Shown here: positions 14,401 through 24,598 of the stretch, one piece after another
Layout of the letters: each line of letters opens with the position of its first letter
Position numbering within the stretch: the first letter of the stretch is position 1
NCBI GenBank assembly: GCA_028673005.1
Contig: CM054113.1
Span: 35,406,117 to 35,470,116, forward strand
Direction: 5' to 3'
Source of the DNA: Tanypteryx hageni
Lineage: Eukaryota; Arthropoda; Insecta; Odonata; Petaluridae
Length of the DNA stretch: 64,000 nucleotides
The notes under the pieces: generated by a model
The model's database searches: none
What the model was told of the DNA's origin: nothing
What the model saw: only the letters and a program-made list of their open reading frames with translations
Program-made: the position numbers and the translations under genes

Positions 14401-16078
14401 TTTTTCATCGAAGAAATCGAATTAAAACTCTTACCACATCATATTTTTACTATCTGATAAATTAATGAAGCTTTTTCCCGCAAATTGTTCAAGAATCAAT
14501 CATTGTTCAAAGAAATGCTTTCTCGCGCTGAAATAGATAAACGCCGCAAAAAATACATCAAAAGCCACGAAAACCTTTCGATGAACTATTTATCGCTGTA
14601 AGATTCTGAAGCGGGAGGAAAATAAGCAAAATATAAAAAATTAAGACCGAATAGATATAAAATCAAATGAAACTCCTCGCTACATTTTTTCATCATTCAA
14701 TAAGGGGAGCGACCGGGCGAAAAACTCGTCCAAATTAGCTTTTATGTTAGTAATTGAAATAAAAAAACAGTTTCTTTTTTCGGTTTGTGGTCTTTGGTCC
14801 GTGAGAGAGATGCTCGTGAATGTGGGAAACGCGTGCGGAATGGGATCAAAGAGAACTTAAAATCTATCATATCCTCACTCCACCGGTTAATCAGCTGAGG
14901 GAGATGGGAGGAGAGATAGAGAGGGGGAAGGGAGAAATGGGATTGAAGCTAAACAGCACTCCTCGTGCACGTGAACGCTCCGCTAATTCACCCTCGTATC
15001 TCACCGTCTTCCCCTATTTCATTGGACGACTGGGACGAATGACGAGCCTACGTCAGACGCCGCTCCTCCTGAAGGAGGCGGAATCTTGAGTAATTGGGAG
15101 ACATATAGGGAAAGGGACCGAAGAGGCGCAAGGAGGTAGTTCCCTAAAGATAGAGGGTTAAAGGAAGCGCGGGGAGTGGATTCATTTCAAAGAAGATACG
15201 ATGGCTTAGTGACCCGAAAGGAAGCCCAGAGGTCGACACTAGTCGCAGATGAAACAACACATTGTAACGTCACACCATCCTTCCGCCTTAATAACTCGCA
15301 AAGTTCAACCCACTCCACCTTTACCCAACAGTGAGAACCGCCCACGTCCTAACTCCCGAGTTCCATAACCAGCAAACCATCCCCCTTCCATTTTAACGCT
15401 TCATCTCGCCCCTTCATCCCACCCTAAGGTTATCGCAGCAACCGTATTCATAACTGCAAGACGTTGGGAAGGATGCAGACGAAAACTGCTACGAATGTGA
15501 AAAATACTTCTGTTTCTCTTTTTCCTGATCTTTTAAATATCCTGATGAAATTCCTAAGAGGGTGGCACGATACCTTGTGTAATGGACGAGAGAGAGATTT
15601 TTGTTATACTACTTTCGATTTTAAATTACAGAGAAGATGGAGGTAAAATATCAAAGAACTTCAAGGAGATAAATACTTTCGGCTATTGCTAATCTTCCCA
15701 CTATGATTGTGTTTTGACCTTCAAGAATAATTTTCGATTGGGAATCGAATACTCATTTTGAAATTATATCCAATTCCAAATTGGATTGATTTCATATTGC
15801 TTGAAATAAAAAAATAACCTGAAAACTTCATTTGAGGTTTCCAGATATTAGCAAACTCGAGAATATGAAATACTAAAGCCTGCCAAAGGTCAACTCGTGG
15901 AGTTTCTAAGAAATCTATATTTTTTTAGGTTAAGTCAATCACGATAATTTATCAAACATCAATGGGCTCCAAGAAGTAATTATTATAATCTAATATTAAT
16001 ATAATGAATATAATATATATAATAGAAGTAATTATTATCAAGTTATATAATAACATCCAAAAAATTAATATTATAGAG
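8441..16078. other. Noncoding stretch with two GC-richer patches
   Basis: Mostly AT-rich DNA with no recognisable gene. Two patches, about 12640-13220 and 14800-15420, are less AT-rich and carry ORFs of up to 188 codons (12806-13372, plus). Those products show no domain, signal or motif I recognise, and overlapping frames on both strands are equally open. They could hide an exon or regulatory sequence, but nothing visible proves it. Confidence 0.4.
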
Positions 16079-16154
16079 CGGTGGTTCTTAATCTTAACCT
16101 GGAATCCTCATACGTCCCCATAAGGAGGTGCGCCTCACAATTTGAGAACCACAG
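16079..16154. mobile_element. hAT-type MITE (76 bp) with 8-bp target duplication
   Basis: The ends are inverted repeats built on GGTTCT: the left end reads CGGTGGTTCTTAA and the right end, reverse-complemented, CTGTGGTTCTCAAA. Flanking 8-mers are TTATAGAG (16071-16078) and CTATAGAG (16155-16162), matching at 7 of 8 positions, which is the duplication size hAT transposases make. There is no coding capacity. The family assignment rests on TIR style and TSD length only. Confidence 0.65.
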
Positions 16155-16287
16155 CTATAGAGTATCATTTGTAACTAAACGAATGGAAAAACTTTAATTA
16201 TGCCAATCCATTTACTCTATTGGCATTTTTTTAAGCATTCGTCGATATTTTTCAAATAAATTTTCTTGATAATCAGCTTAGTTCCTT

Positions 16288-16620
16288 TTATCTCCATTGA
16301 AGTTGCAATCGTTCGCAAATACTCGTCGTAGTTTTCGTTTTCACATCTGAAAGGAATGCCGAAGCCTCAATAGCGCAATTTTCCCTTCGGCTAAAGACAC
16401 TTTTTGTGAATGATAACTCTTCCCGATTCGCCCCAGCGATAATAACAGTACCATCTTGTGAGGCTGAAGACTTAAGGGACTCTTTTAATGCGTCCTGATA
16501 ACATAAGAAGATTTCATCGTCAGTGGATTTCAAAGACACTCGAGTTGAAATAATCTTCACTGAGGATTTCGTATGATCTCTTTTTAGCGAAATTTGGCCT
16601 AGAGCAGGTGAACTACTCAT
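16288..16620 (-). CDS. Orphan ORF, hypothetical protein of 110 residues
   Basis: The ORF starts at a genuine ATG and ends in TAA. The product is hydrophilic and Ser/Lys/Thr-rich (MSSSPALGQ... to ...ERLQLQWR) with no signal peptide, membrane segment or repeat. Its amino-acid mix is more protein-like than that of most AT-rich chance frames nearby. No family is recognised. I see no clear splice site, promoter or polyadenylation signal tied to it. It could be a small gene, an exon, a decayed retrocopy or chance. Confidence 0.25.
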   Translation of the reverse strand: MSSSPALGQISLKRDHTKSSVKIISTRVSLKSTDDEIFLCYQDALKESLKSSASQDGTVIIAGANREELSFTKSVFSRRENCAIEASAFLSDVKTKTTTSICERLQLQWR

Positions 16621-18146
16621 CTCAAAGCATTCTTAAATTTTGTTTTAAATTGGTTATCTTTTATCGCAAGTAAGTTAGAAATATGATATTTATACACTTA
16701 AAGTATAGCTTTTACGAGCCGAATTTTCAATAATCCAAGGAAGGTAATTATGTTAGTGATCTTACAAATGAAAGCTTCATAGCTGGCGTTAATTCATTTT
16801 GCATTAAGATTCGATACATGCATAGGGGCCTTGGTAGGTAGTTTTTATATTTGTACTCAAAGTTCTCAAGGAGGGCAAAGAATCATCCACTTGGTAAGCG
16901 GTGTCTGATAACCTGCGCAACAGCATGTGCAACATCCCCCACTCGCAGATAATAACTTACTGCTTTTTATCGGCCGATAAATCTCAATTTTACTAGATCG
17001 CGCATCACTCAAAGGAGCAAGGTTCACATGAATCTATTACTGCGCTTTAAATTATGCACGTTCGTTACTTGCAATTATAAGCCACTTGCTTTATGTAATT
17101 TATCATCTTAGAGTTCAGATTTGTATAAGTAGGGTTAATTCTCAAATATTAATACTTAAAATTCAAGTAAATAATAACAAAAATATCTAATATATAAAGA
17201 TATATCAATTCAGATTATAAATTTTTGGATACTTTTCATCCGATTCGGTGCCCATGAAGCTGACAGAAACGTTACATTTTATTTTGGGGATAAATAAGGT
17301 ATTTTAATAAGTGTAATTTCACTATCCATCTAAAAGTATCCTTAAAAGTACCCACATTTTCCAAAGTTCATCTCTTTTAAGAATAGAACGACTGAGTGAA
17401 AGATACAAGCCATGATTCATTGAATACAATCCATTGAATAAAATATTGGCAACCTTACGTTTAATCATTGAGTTGGAGCGGGTATAAGGTGATATTTAAT
17501 CCTGATGCTAAATTAAACAATACTTTCATAGTATTTTCCCTTCCTTGTGCATTGTAGAAATAAAAATAGAATTTGTAAAAATGACGTACATTAATCGGCT
17601 GATACTTTCCATTATTTCTAGAATACCGCTCGTGGATATTTGATGTAGAACAAACAATAGAATCGACAATTGTGAAAATAAGAGTGACCAAAGAGAGAGT
17701 TACAAATAAAAATATTCTCCAAAAATATGATGTATCCTGCAAATAAGTTTCTCTATACAGAGTAATGAATATGTAAGTGTAAGTAAACAAAATTTTTATT
17801 TTTTCCTATGCATGAAAAGCATTGATTACCGCTAGCAGCGTTGGTGTTGCTATCAACAATTCGAAAATGTTATCATAGCAACGGAAACAAAGCTATCACT
17901 CAGCGCTATTCAATGTACTTAACAAATTCGGACGGGAAATCAAAATACCTTGGAAGCAATATGTTCTACAAAAAACATTAAAAAAAAAACTCGTAGACAA
18001 TTATATTGCCCACAACTTTAATAATAAAAATTCTTTGCATTAATGAAACTCTTAAGGAGATATGTGGAAAATGAAAGAATGGCATGGGTAAACCTCTATT
18101 TCCGGTAGACCAACACCAGCCAAAATCTATCAAGTCTTGAATTATT
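16621..18146. other. AT-rich noncoding stretch
   Basis: No gene, RNA or mobile element recognised. A minus-strand frame at 17461-17790 (109 codons) gives a hydrophobic, aromatic-rich product typical of AT-rich chance ORFs. Confidence 0.45.
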
Positions 18147-18898
18147 AGGCGTTCTTTACCAGCGAAGTGGTAGTAGCAGAACGCCTTATGGGCACGTCTT
18201 GTCCGTCCGTCGTAACTTTCATCACTTAAACCGCTGGACAGATTTTAATTAAATTACGTACGAGTGATCCTTATTAAAATTAAACAGTGTAATTACCAAA
18301 TTTGTTTAATATTATTTCTTGAGCACGAAACATTTGGAAAATGAAGGGAAATGGATCATTAACGACGAGGAAATGAACGTAAATAACGTCTATTTTATTT
18401 ACGTATGTACAGCGTTCGTAAGTGAAAAGAATTGGGTAATTTACGATAAAGGAATAAACATGAACATAAATATTATATTACTTCTATTCGATTAAGGTAT
18501 GTTTTAAGTAATTGCCGATTGTTTTATTAATTAATTATTGATTAGACCATTAGTCGGTGAATAAAAAATTCGATATTTCCTTAACAGCATTCCTGACATT
18601 TCAGTTCGTAGACATTATACTAAGCCATTAATATTTATCTTTTTTGACATAATTGCATAAATCGTAAGGAACGCCTCTGCCTCGCGTGTATGCACGCATG
18701 ATGTGTGCATGTTTCCATTCTTGTTCTAGCTCTTATATGATCGGTAAGTTATATATTAAAAAACTGATTCGGGTACAAAATTTTCCACAAACCAGTCCGC
18801 GAGATCACATAATTAGGATTTTAATTTCGGGTATAAAAATTAAAGAACTGCCCAATATTTCGATGTCTTTTTGTACTAATTTCCTATAAAGAACGCCT
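18147..18898. mobile_element. Hairpin-ended repeat family, divergent copy A
   Basis: The left end forms a hairpin: AGGCGTTCT pairs with AGAACGCCT (9 bp), with an inner TACCA/TGGTA pair. The right end repeats the terminal sequence in inverse orientation (TAAAGAACGCCT at 18887-18898), so the segment is bounded by 12-bp inverted ends. CGAAGTG, a CGTCCGTCCG run and CGCTGGA follow the left end in the same order as in copy B at 19455-20293 read on its other strand. The interior is unrelated AT-rich DNA. No transposase is visible. Confidence 0.45.
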
Positions 18899-19454
18899 TT
18901 GTATTTCATTTATTTAGTATCTTTTTCCATCTTGTTAATAAATGTATTAAATATAAAGTTGTCCTGATCTGGTATTGAGCTTAGAACGCCAACTAAACTC
19001 TCATGACACGCAGACATCACCAAGAAGACTTTTAAAACGTAATCAGAGGATTTTAAAAGGTTTATTTCTGCTGAAATCTCGATCTGTTTCACTAAAAAAA
19101 TACTTTCTCTATAATGCGTATGGAGCAACTACAAATATCACGCCATCGCTGTTTTACTGTTTCAAGGTGTTCCCTGTGGTATATTTATACTCGTGCAGAT
19201 CACCATTTGCGATTTAAAAGCAAATTCTAAATTATTTTTGTATTTTTTTTGAAAATAAAGGCACGGAAGAAGAAAACGCTTTCCGAAAGCCTATCTTAGG
19301 ATAATGGTGTCAAATCAGAATACCTACGAAACAGAAAAGTTTGAAAAGAATCGGCAAATCGTATAATATTTTTATTAAGAATTAGGTGATCAAACCTTCC
19401 GTTTGATACAAATGTCATATGCTTCTCAAAATAGCGCTTAAAAAAGAAGTATAG

Positions 19455-20293
19455 AAAGGTGTATTCCATGTCGGAGTACATAGAGTTTCCAAATGCGTTC
19501 TTTGAGATAGACTATTTTTTGTAAAATTCCCCAATATCAAATTTCATCAAAATACGTCCTACGGTTTCCGAGTTGAAACGTACATCGTAAGCTACATGTA
19601 GTTGTTCATGTAAAGTGGCCGTAATTATCGTCCAATTTTAACCAAAATTGAGATCGCGCGACAAATTTTAGTAAAACTTCCCAATACCAATTTTCATTCA
19701 AATACGATCAGTGGATCCCAAGTTGAAACAGAGGCAAGTTGCAAAATACATGTAGGTCCATGTCAAGTGGTCGTTATTTTAGTCCGATATTAACCAATAC
19801 TATTAGAATAGGTCGACAAATGTTAGTAAAACTTCCCAATACCAAATTTCATTAAAACATGTCCAGAGGTTCCCGAGTTGCAAAATTTTAAATATTTTTT
19901 TGGAATGAAGAAAAGAAGATCGAAAACCGTAATCGTAAATACGTTTAGTTTCCTTTTCTTTAAATTTATCTTAAACATATTGTACGTGAAAATTATTTGA
20001 CAAAAAATGCTAATTTAATTATTTTATTTAACTTTTGTTCTCAATATTTTTCACTCAGATGCGTATTTAACGAGATTCTTGCGAAGTACGTTGTAAAATA
20101 CATGTAGGTCTTTATGTAAAGTGGTCTTAATTTTTGTCCGATTTTAACCAAAATTGGAATGGGCAGACAAATTTTAGCAAAACTTCTATATACCAAATTT
20201 CATTGAGGTACCTCCAGCGGGCCCAGAGTTTACACATGCGGACGGACGGAAATGGCCTCCCCTATGTGTTCACTTCGTACAAAGAACGCATAA
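19455..20293 (+). mobile_element. Hairpin-ended repeat family, copy B, with ~150-bp internal repeats
   Basis: Shares its left flank (GAAAGGTGTA..., then GAGTACA...AGAGTTTCCAAATGCG) and its right end with copy C at 50388-50866. Inside are about four copies of a ~150-bp unit that includes ACCAAATTTCAT and CCCGAGTTG-type phrases (near 19521, 19671, 19826 and 20175). Unrelated sequence lies between the third and fourth copies. The right end carries GCGGACGGACGG and then a hairpin in which GTGTTCAC/CGAAGTGAAC-type arms lead to AAAGAACGCAT. No coding region is visible. Arthropod genomes carry dispersed repeats of this style, but I cannot name this family. Confidence 0.55.
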
Positions 20294-22836
20294 AAATCGA
20301 TTGTGTATTCGGTTCATTCGTCCGTTAGTATGGCTGTGTACAAAATGACTGAAAAATGACGTAAGCTACAAACGACAAAATTCCAAGATAGGTAGTTCTG
20401 CATTGAAGCTACATATAGTAACAATTGGATGGATCTAGAATTCCTAACTGGGGAATAAATTGTGAGTACAAATCTCAGTTGCTAATAACTCGAAAAGTAT
20501 TCGTTTTAGCTAGACGATTTTTGATTTGTACCTATAGAATGTAAGGTTGGAATGTTTTCCATGGATATGATGTTATTGTTGCTGCAGAATAAAATAAGCA
20601 TCTTTAAACTGAAGGGCAGGAGTTGGAAGATTTCTTTAAAACCAGATTTTGATTAGATTTAATATCTCCAAGAGAACAAACTACTGATCTCAATATCACA
20701 ATTGACGCAGTTTTTGGAAATATTAATTCGTACGATTTACAAAATTTAATTAATTATTTTCTGTTTACCTATCTTAAGCCTATAAGTCTTAATATTAAGA
20801 AATCTTTGATAAATAAATATATTTTTAAATCAAAAGAACGTCTTTTATTACATTGTCGAAAAAGTCGCTTTATACTAATTGCTCTGCAATTCTTTCCTCA
20901 CATGTCTGTAATTTTTTCAATAAATCATTGCTTCTAATTGTGTTTTAAGTTATAAAAACTGTCAAGGCAATTTCCCAGTAATTACAACAAAAACAGATTT
21001 TTCACGGTTAAGAAAAGAAATTGCCAAAATATGAAAATCAAATATATATCGCATTTCTGAAATTTCAAGAGACAAATACTTTTTTTAAAGGAGTAGCGAG
21101 AGAAATTTAATTTTCCACTCCGTAAATTCCGAACGTTTTAAGATTCCCTTCAAATGCCTTCCGAACGTCTACGAAAAGGAAATTTTAAATATCCTACAAA
21201 GGAGCGTCTAAGAAACCCTTTTATGTTCAATTTGAAAGGGATGAAAGCGTTGACAGACTTTCTAGGAAAAACGGAGGAATTTTGCATGTAGTCAATGATT
21301 TAATACTTATAGAAAATTGAAACTCTTCAAATACTTAAAGAGCCCAACTTGATGCTTCATGTAGAAAAGAGATGCAAATCTGCTTTCCCTGGAGGGAATG
21401 TTACATATTTTCAAGACTATGATTTGAAGGCATTCAGTATAAACTAAAGGCTTCGTTACAGAGGGTAAAATTCTTAAATCCAGCGTCCGGATAATAGCCT
21501 ATTTATACTATATAAAATTTTTATTGATAATGTTGGAAAATAATATTTGTCCGTGGAAGTGAAAGCAATTCAAAAATATAACTTAATATCAGCCGGGATA
21601 ACAATAACCCGCTTTGAAGAAATGAACGGCGTAGCCATCGTAAAACTAATGAGCATTTCCTAAGCTTAGACAAGTAAGGGGTATATTATGTAGCTTTCAT
21701 TGGGAAAAACGTTTCTCTAATAACCATAAATTTTCCCATTTGTTTGGCTCCCAGAGAAACATTGCTTTTTAATTTCGATTTCAGCCACAAGGAAAAACCG
21801 ATAATTAAAAAATAATATTGCGTCAGCCAACTATGTAAAACCATAACACGCGATTCAAAATGGCACGCCCTTCATACTTTTTATTATCGTGACGATTTTT
21901 CCATTTTTATAAGCGGCAAAGTCGTTAAAAAATACTACGCTGAGGAAAAACTTTTTAAATTAAATAAAAAATATTATATGGTATACTGAAAAGCTTCCTC
22001 AATTGGCTTCGATGTTTTTAGTTTCTATGAAACAGGTATAGACATTCATTTGTACGTTTCTTTTCTTTCATATTCTACGTCTCCCCATACAAATTACTCC
22101 AGTTGAGGCAAATATCCTCTTCGGAGAGCAATTCAGGTAGCAAGGTGGTTTTATTTCTTGTAAAGCTACGTGCCTGAATTTCGATTTCTTTCTTTCATTC
22201 TTTCTAGAATTGAAAGCAAAAATTTAAGAACACTGAATAGAAAATAGCTATAAAATTCCTCAGTTTTCTCTTTTCTTCCTTCAGAAAGTCTCCTTGAGTA
22301 GGGAAATCGTAATTAACTTTAGGAAAGTATTCAGTGTGACGAACTAATTGCAAAATGAAAAGACTTGTCGACATTCAATCCACACTCATACAATTTGGCT
22401 TAGCTGGCATACTCTTTGCAGCGCCAACTCGATAAACAAGCCTCTGATTTATATTCTCTACTGGCACAGATTGTCGTATCTCAACGACGTTAAGCTAATG
22501 CATCACCCGAAGAATAGTCTGCAGGGTTGCGGTTATTTCGATAAATCCAATACCTCAAAACCTAACTGGAACTAATCATCAATAAAAATTTATGTGGCTT
22601 GATTGGCAATAAGAAAGATGACAAATGGAGAAACTTCCTAATAATCATCAAAAAATAAAAAGGAAATATGTACTTACATTCACGCCGGATTAGAGGAAAT
22701 TACTCCACGCCAGGGACCGAACAGTCACGCAATGTCACACCCTCCGGGTTTAGGGAAAAATGTCCCACGCCTTTTCTCACACACGCACAAAACACACAAG
22801 CAAACAACCAGCCACGTGTACTTTCTTTTTAAAAAT
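20294..22836. other. AT-rich noncoding stretch
   Basis: No gene or mobile element recognised. ORFs are short and without motifs. Confidence 0.45.
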
Positions 22837-22880
22837 GCCTGACTACGTATTTCGGAATCTAATATTCCATCTTCAGTAGG
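22837..22880 (-). ncRNA. Hammerhead-ribozyme-like motif (1)
   Basis: On the minus strand the order is: GCCT, an extra A, CTGAAGA (hammerhead core CUGANGA), a stem GGAAT/ATTCC closed by ATTAG, GAAA, a TACGTA palindrome, GTC (the usual cleavage triplet), and AGGC. GCCT and AGGC would form stem I. Both invariant core boxes and stem II are intact. The single A between stem I and CUGA, and a G before the final TC, depart from the ideal. Minimal hammerheads with tiny palindromic stem III are known from Penelope-like and related retroelements. Self-cleavage is inferred from pattern only. Confidence 0.45.
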
Positions 22881-22913
22881 CCGATTATAAAGACTTATTA
22901 TGATCGGCCTACT
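22875..22913. repeat. Perfect 11-bp inverted repeat beside the hammerhead-like motif
   Basis: AGTAGGCCGAT at 22875-22885 is repeated inversely at 22903-22913 with a 17-nt loop. On the minus strand it lies immediately upstream of CTGAAGA and would compete with stem I of the hammerhead-like fold. Confidence 0.6.
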
Positions 22914-23752
22914 ACTTTATGGTTATTAGGTTTCTCCACTTGTCATTAGTTATAACAATAGAGCTCTGATATTTTATTTAAGAAGAAAAATATTTCACAT
23001 ACTGTAGTACTTAATCGAATTACATTTTTTATATGATATCAGTAGATTATAAAGATTAAAGATTAAAGAGACCTTGAACGAACCTAAAGAATTTATATTA
23101 GTTTTTAAAGCGCTCAATTATAAAAGCTACCCCTAATTTTCAATTTAAACTGGCATCAGTATGCTAGCTCTCCACTACAATTCTACGTCCAGTTCGAATA
23201 TCGTGATAATATTACTCAAATGAGCTTTAATTTCGTCCGAGAAAAACTCTTTCAACATTCGTATCTGTGAGACTTGAATAAAGAAAATATAACCAGAAAA
23301 TGGAAGTTTCCCGAAATATTAATAAATCAATTTATTTTCTTTTAACAAAGGAGTGAAGACTTTAAAAGAATTTATTTAAAATAAAAATAAGAAAAATTAA
23401 GGCAATGTTAAAATGAAATTGTGTTAATAAAATGTTAATATTAAAATAATAAAACGAAATGGCTGAGATATATACGTAAAAATGGTTGAATATAAACAAA
23501 AATGAACCCCTGCTTGCCTTAGAGGAACGACGAAAAAAATGAGCCCATAAACAGAATGATATTCGCGAAACCTTGCTTGAAGCGGTAAAAGTAAAAAATT
23601 CCGATTGCGTTCCAGAGATGAGAAGAGGGAATGGATAGAGAAAACGAGAAGAAAGGATAGGCATTGAGAGGAAGAGAAAGAGGAGGTTAGGCGGTGTGAG
23701 GGCACGGGCGGAGAAGAGATAAAGAGCGAGGTGGGAAAGGATGTTGCAAATA
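22914..23752. other. AT-rich noncoding stretch ending in a short purine-rich patch
   Basis: No gene recognised. About 23610-23745 is GA-rich, and the overlapping minus-strand frames there (23362-23705) are composition artefacts. Confidence 0.45.
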
Positions 23753-23965
23753 CAGTGGAACCCCGTTTATAAGTGGGCGAATTTACCGTGCGGCGGATTA
23801 ACCGGGCGTTCTGGAGCGAATTTGAATGCTCTCGCTTGCATCATAAACGAAGAAGTCATGGACTTCAATGATTTATTAAACAACCAACAGATCAATAAAA
23901 CAAAAGCTGTTTCAGCAAAAGGGATAAATTTCAATGTATTAGCCTTTACTTGATGGTATTCCATC

Positions 23966-24127
23966 TTAAAACATTAACAAAACAAATATACTATACCACT
24001 AAAATTTTTATTAAAACGCGACCCGACTGACTGACTGACCTGATGATGATGCTATGCATCAAAACCCGGGTCGTGTTTTAATAAAAAAGTTTATGCTCTA
24101 GTATATGTCAATTTTGTTAATTTTATA
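23966..24127. mobile_element. Nested hairpin element (~58-bp imperfect arms)
   Basis: Two imperfect inverted arms of about 58 nt surround a ~42-nt loop. The innermost 21 bp of each arm differ at one position: TTATTAAAACGCGACCCG against TTATTAAAACACGACCCG. The loop holds four GACT-like repeats and then CTGATGA, TGATGC/GCATCA and AAAAC (see the motif at 24040-24065). It lies inside the pogo-like element, so it arrived later or was carried with it. Confidence 0.55.
24040..24065 (+). ncRNA. Degenerate hammerhead-like core (2)
   Basis: CTGATGA is followed by a GATGC/GCATC stem with a TAT loop and then AAAAC, where a functional hammerhead needs GAAAC. A palindromic CCCGGG and TC follow. The invariant G12 is replaced by A, so I expect no activity. 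The layout suggests descent from an active ancestor. Confidence 0.3.
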
Positions 24128-24598
24128 AAAGAGAGAATGTTGATTATGTTCTTTGTATAAAAATGTAACGCGTGCCATTTTAATTCGGAATTAATTTTTA
24201 CCTTTTATTTTAGAGATGTTCTTATAAACCAGGAGCCAACTTAAATTCGCAGCAATATTTAGTTATTCTATAGGCGAATGAGTCCTATATTAAAGTTTAT
24301 ATCTTACTCTCCTATATTTTTGAAATACAGTCATAGCGATTATTTGTTGGTCAGAAAGAATAGTCACTGTCAAAAACAAATTTTAATTTTCTGTTAATTT
24401 ATTCCACTATAATTGCAGTTTTATGGTTAAATTGATGGCTTTTTATTTATGGCAAGCAGCCTGTTTTTCCTTAAATATATTTGTGCAGTAATTAAAAAAC
24501 ATTATGCAAATTTTAGCATAAAATGCGGATTATCATAGTTCTTAAATTATCCGTGTCTACCAAAGTCCCATTTAACACGGATAATCGAGGATTTACTG

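Larger units (their letters stand above)
23753..24598. mobile_element. pogo/Tigger-like DNA element, non-autonomous or decayed
   Basis: The left end reads CAGTGGAACCCCGTTTATAA and is preceded by TA. The right end, reverse-complemented, reads CAGTAAATCCTCGATTATCC. Both begin CAGT and share the CCxCGxTTAT style of Tc1/mariner-superfamily pogo/Tigger elements. The right-hand TA is not intact (TT). No transposase is recognised. A hairpin element is inserted at 23966-24127. The family call is by terminal style only. Confidence 0.5.

Noticed and set aside
18910..19128. Minus ORF with KVFLVMSACHES, faintly like a caspase QACRG block
   Set aside because: The catalytic pentapeptide is not there and no flanking caspase sequence can be read; most likely chance.
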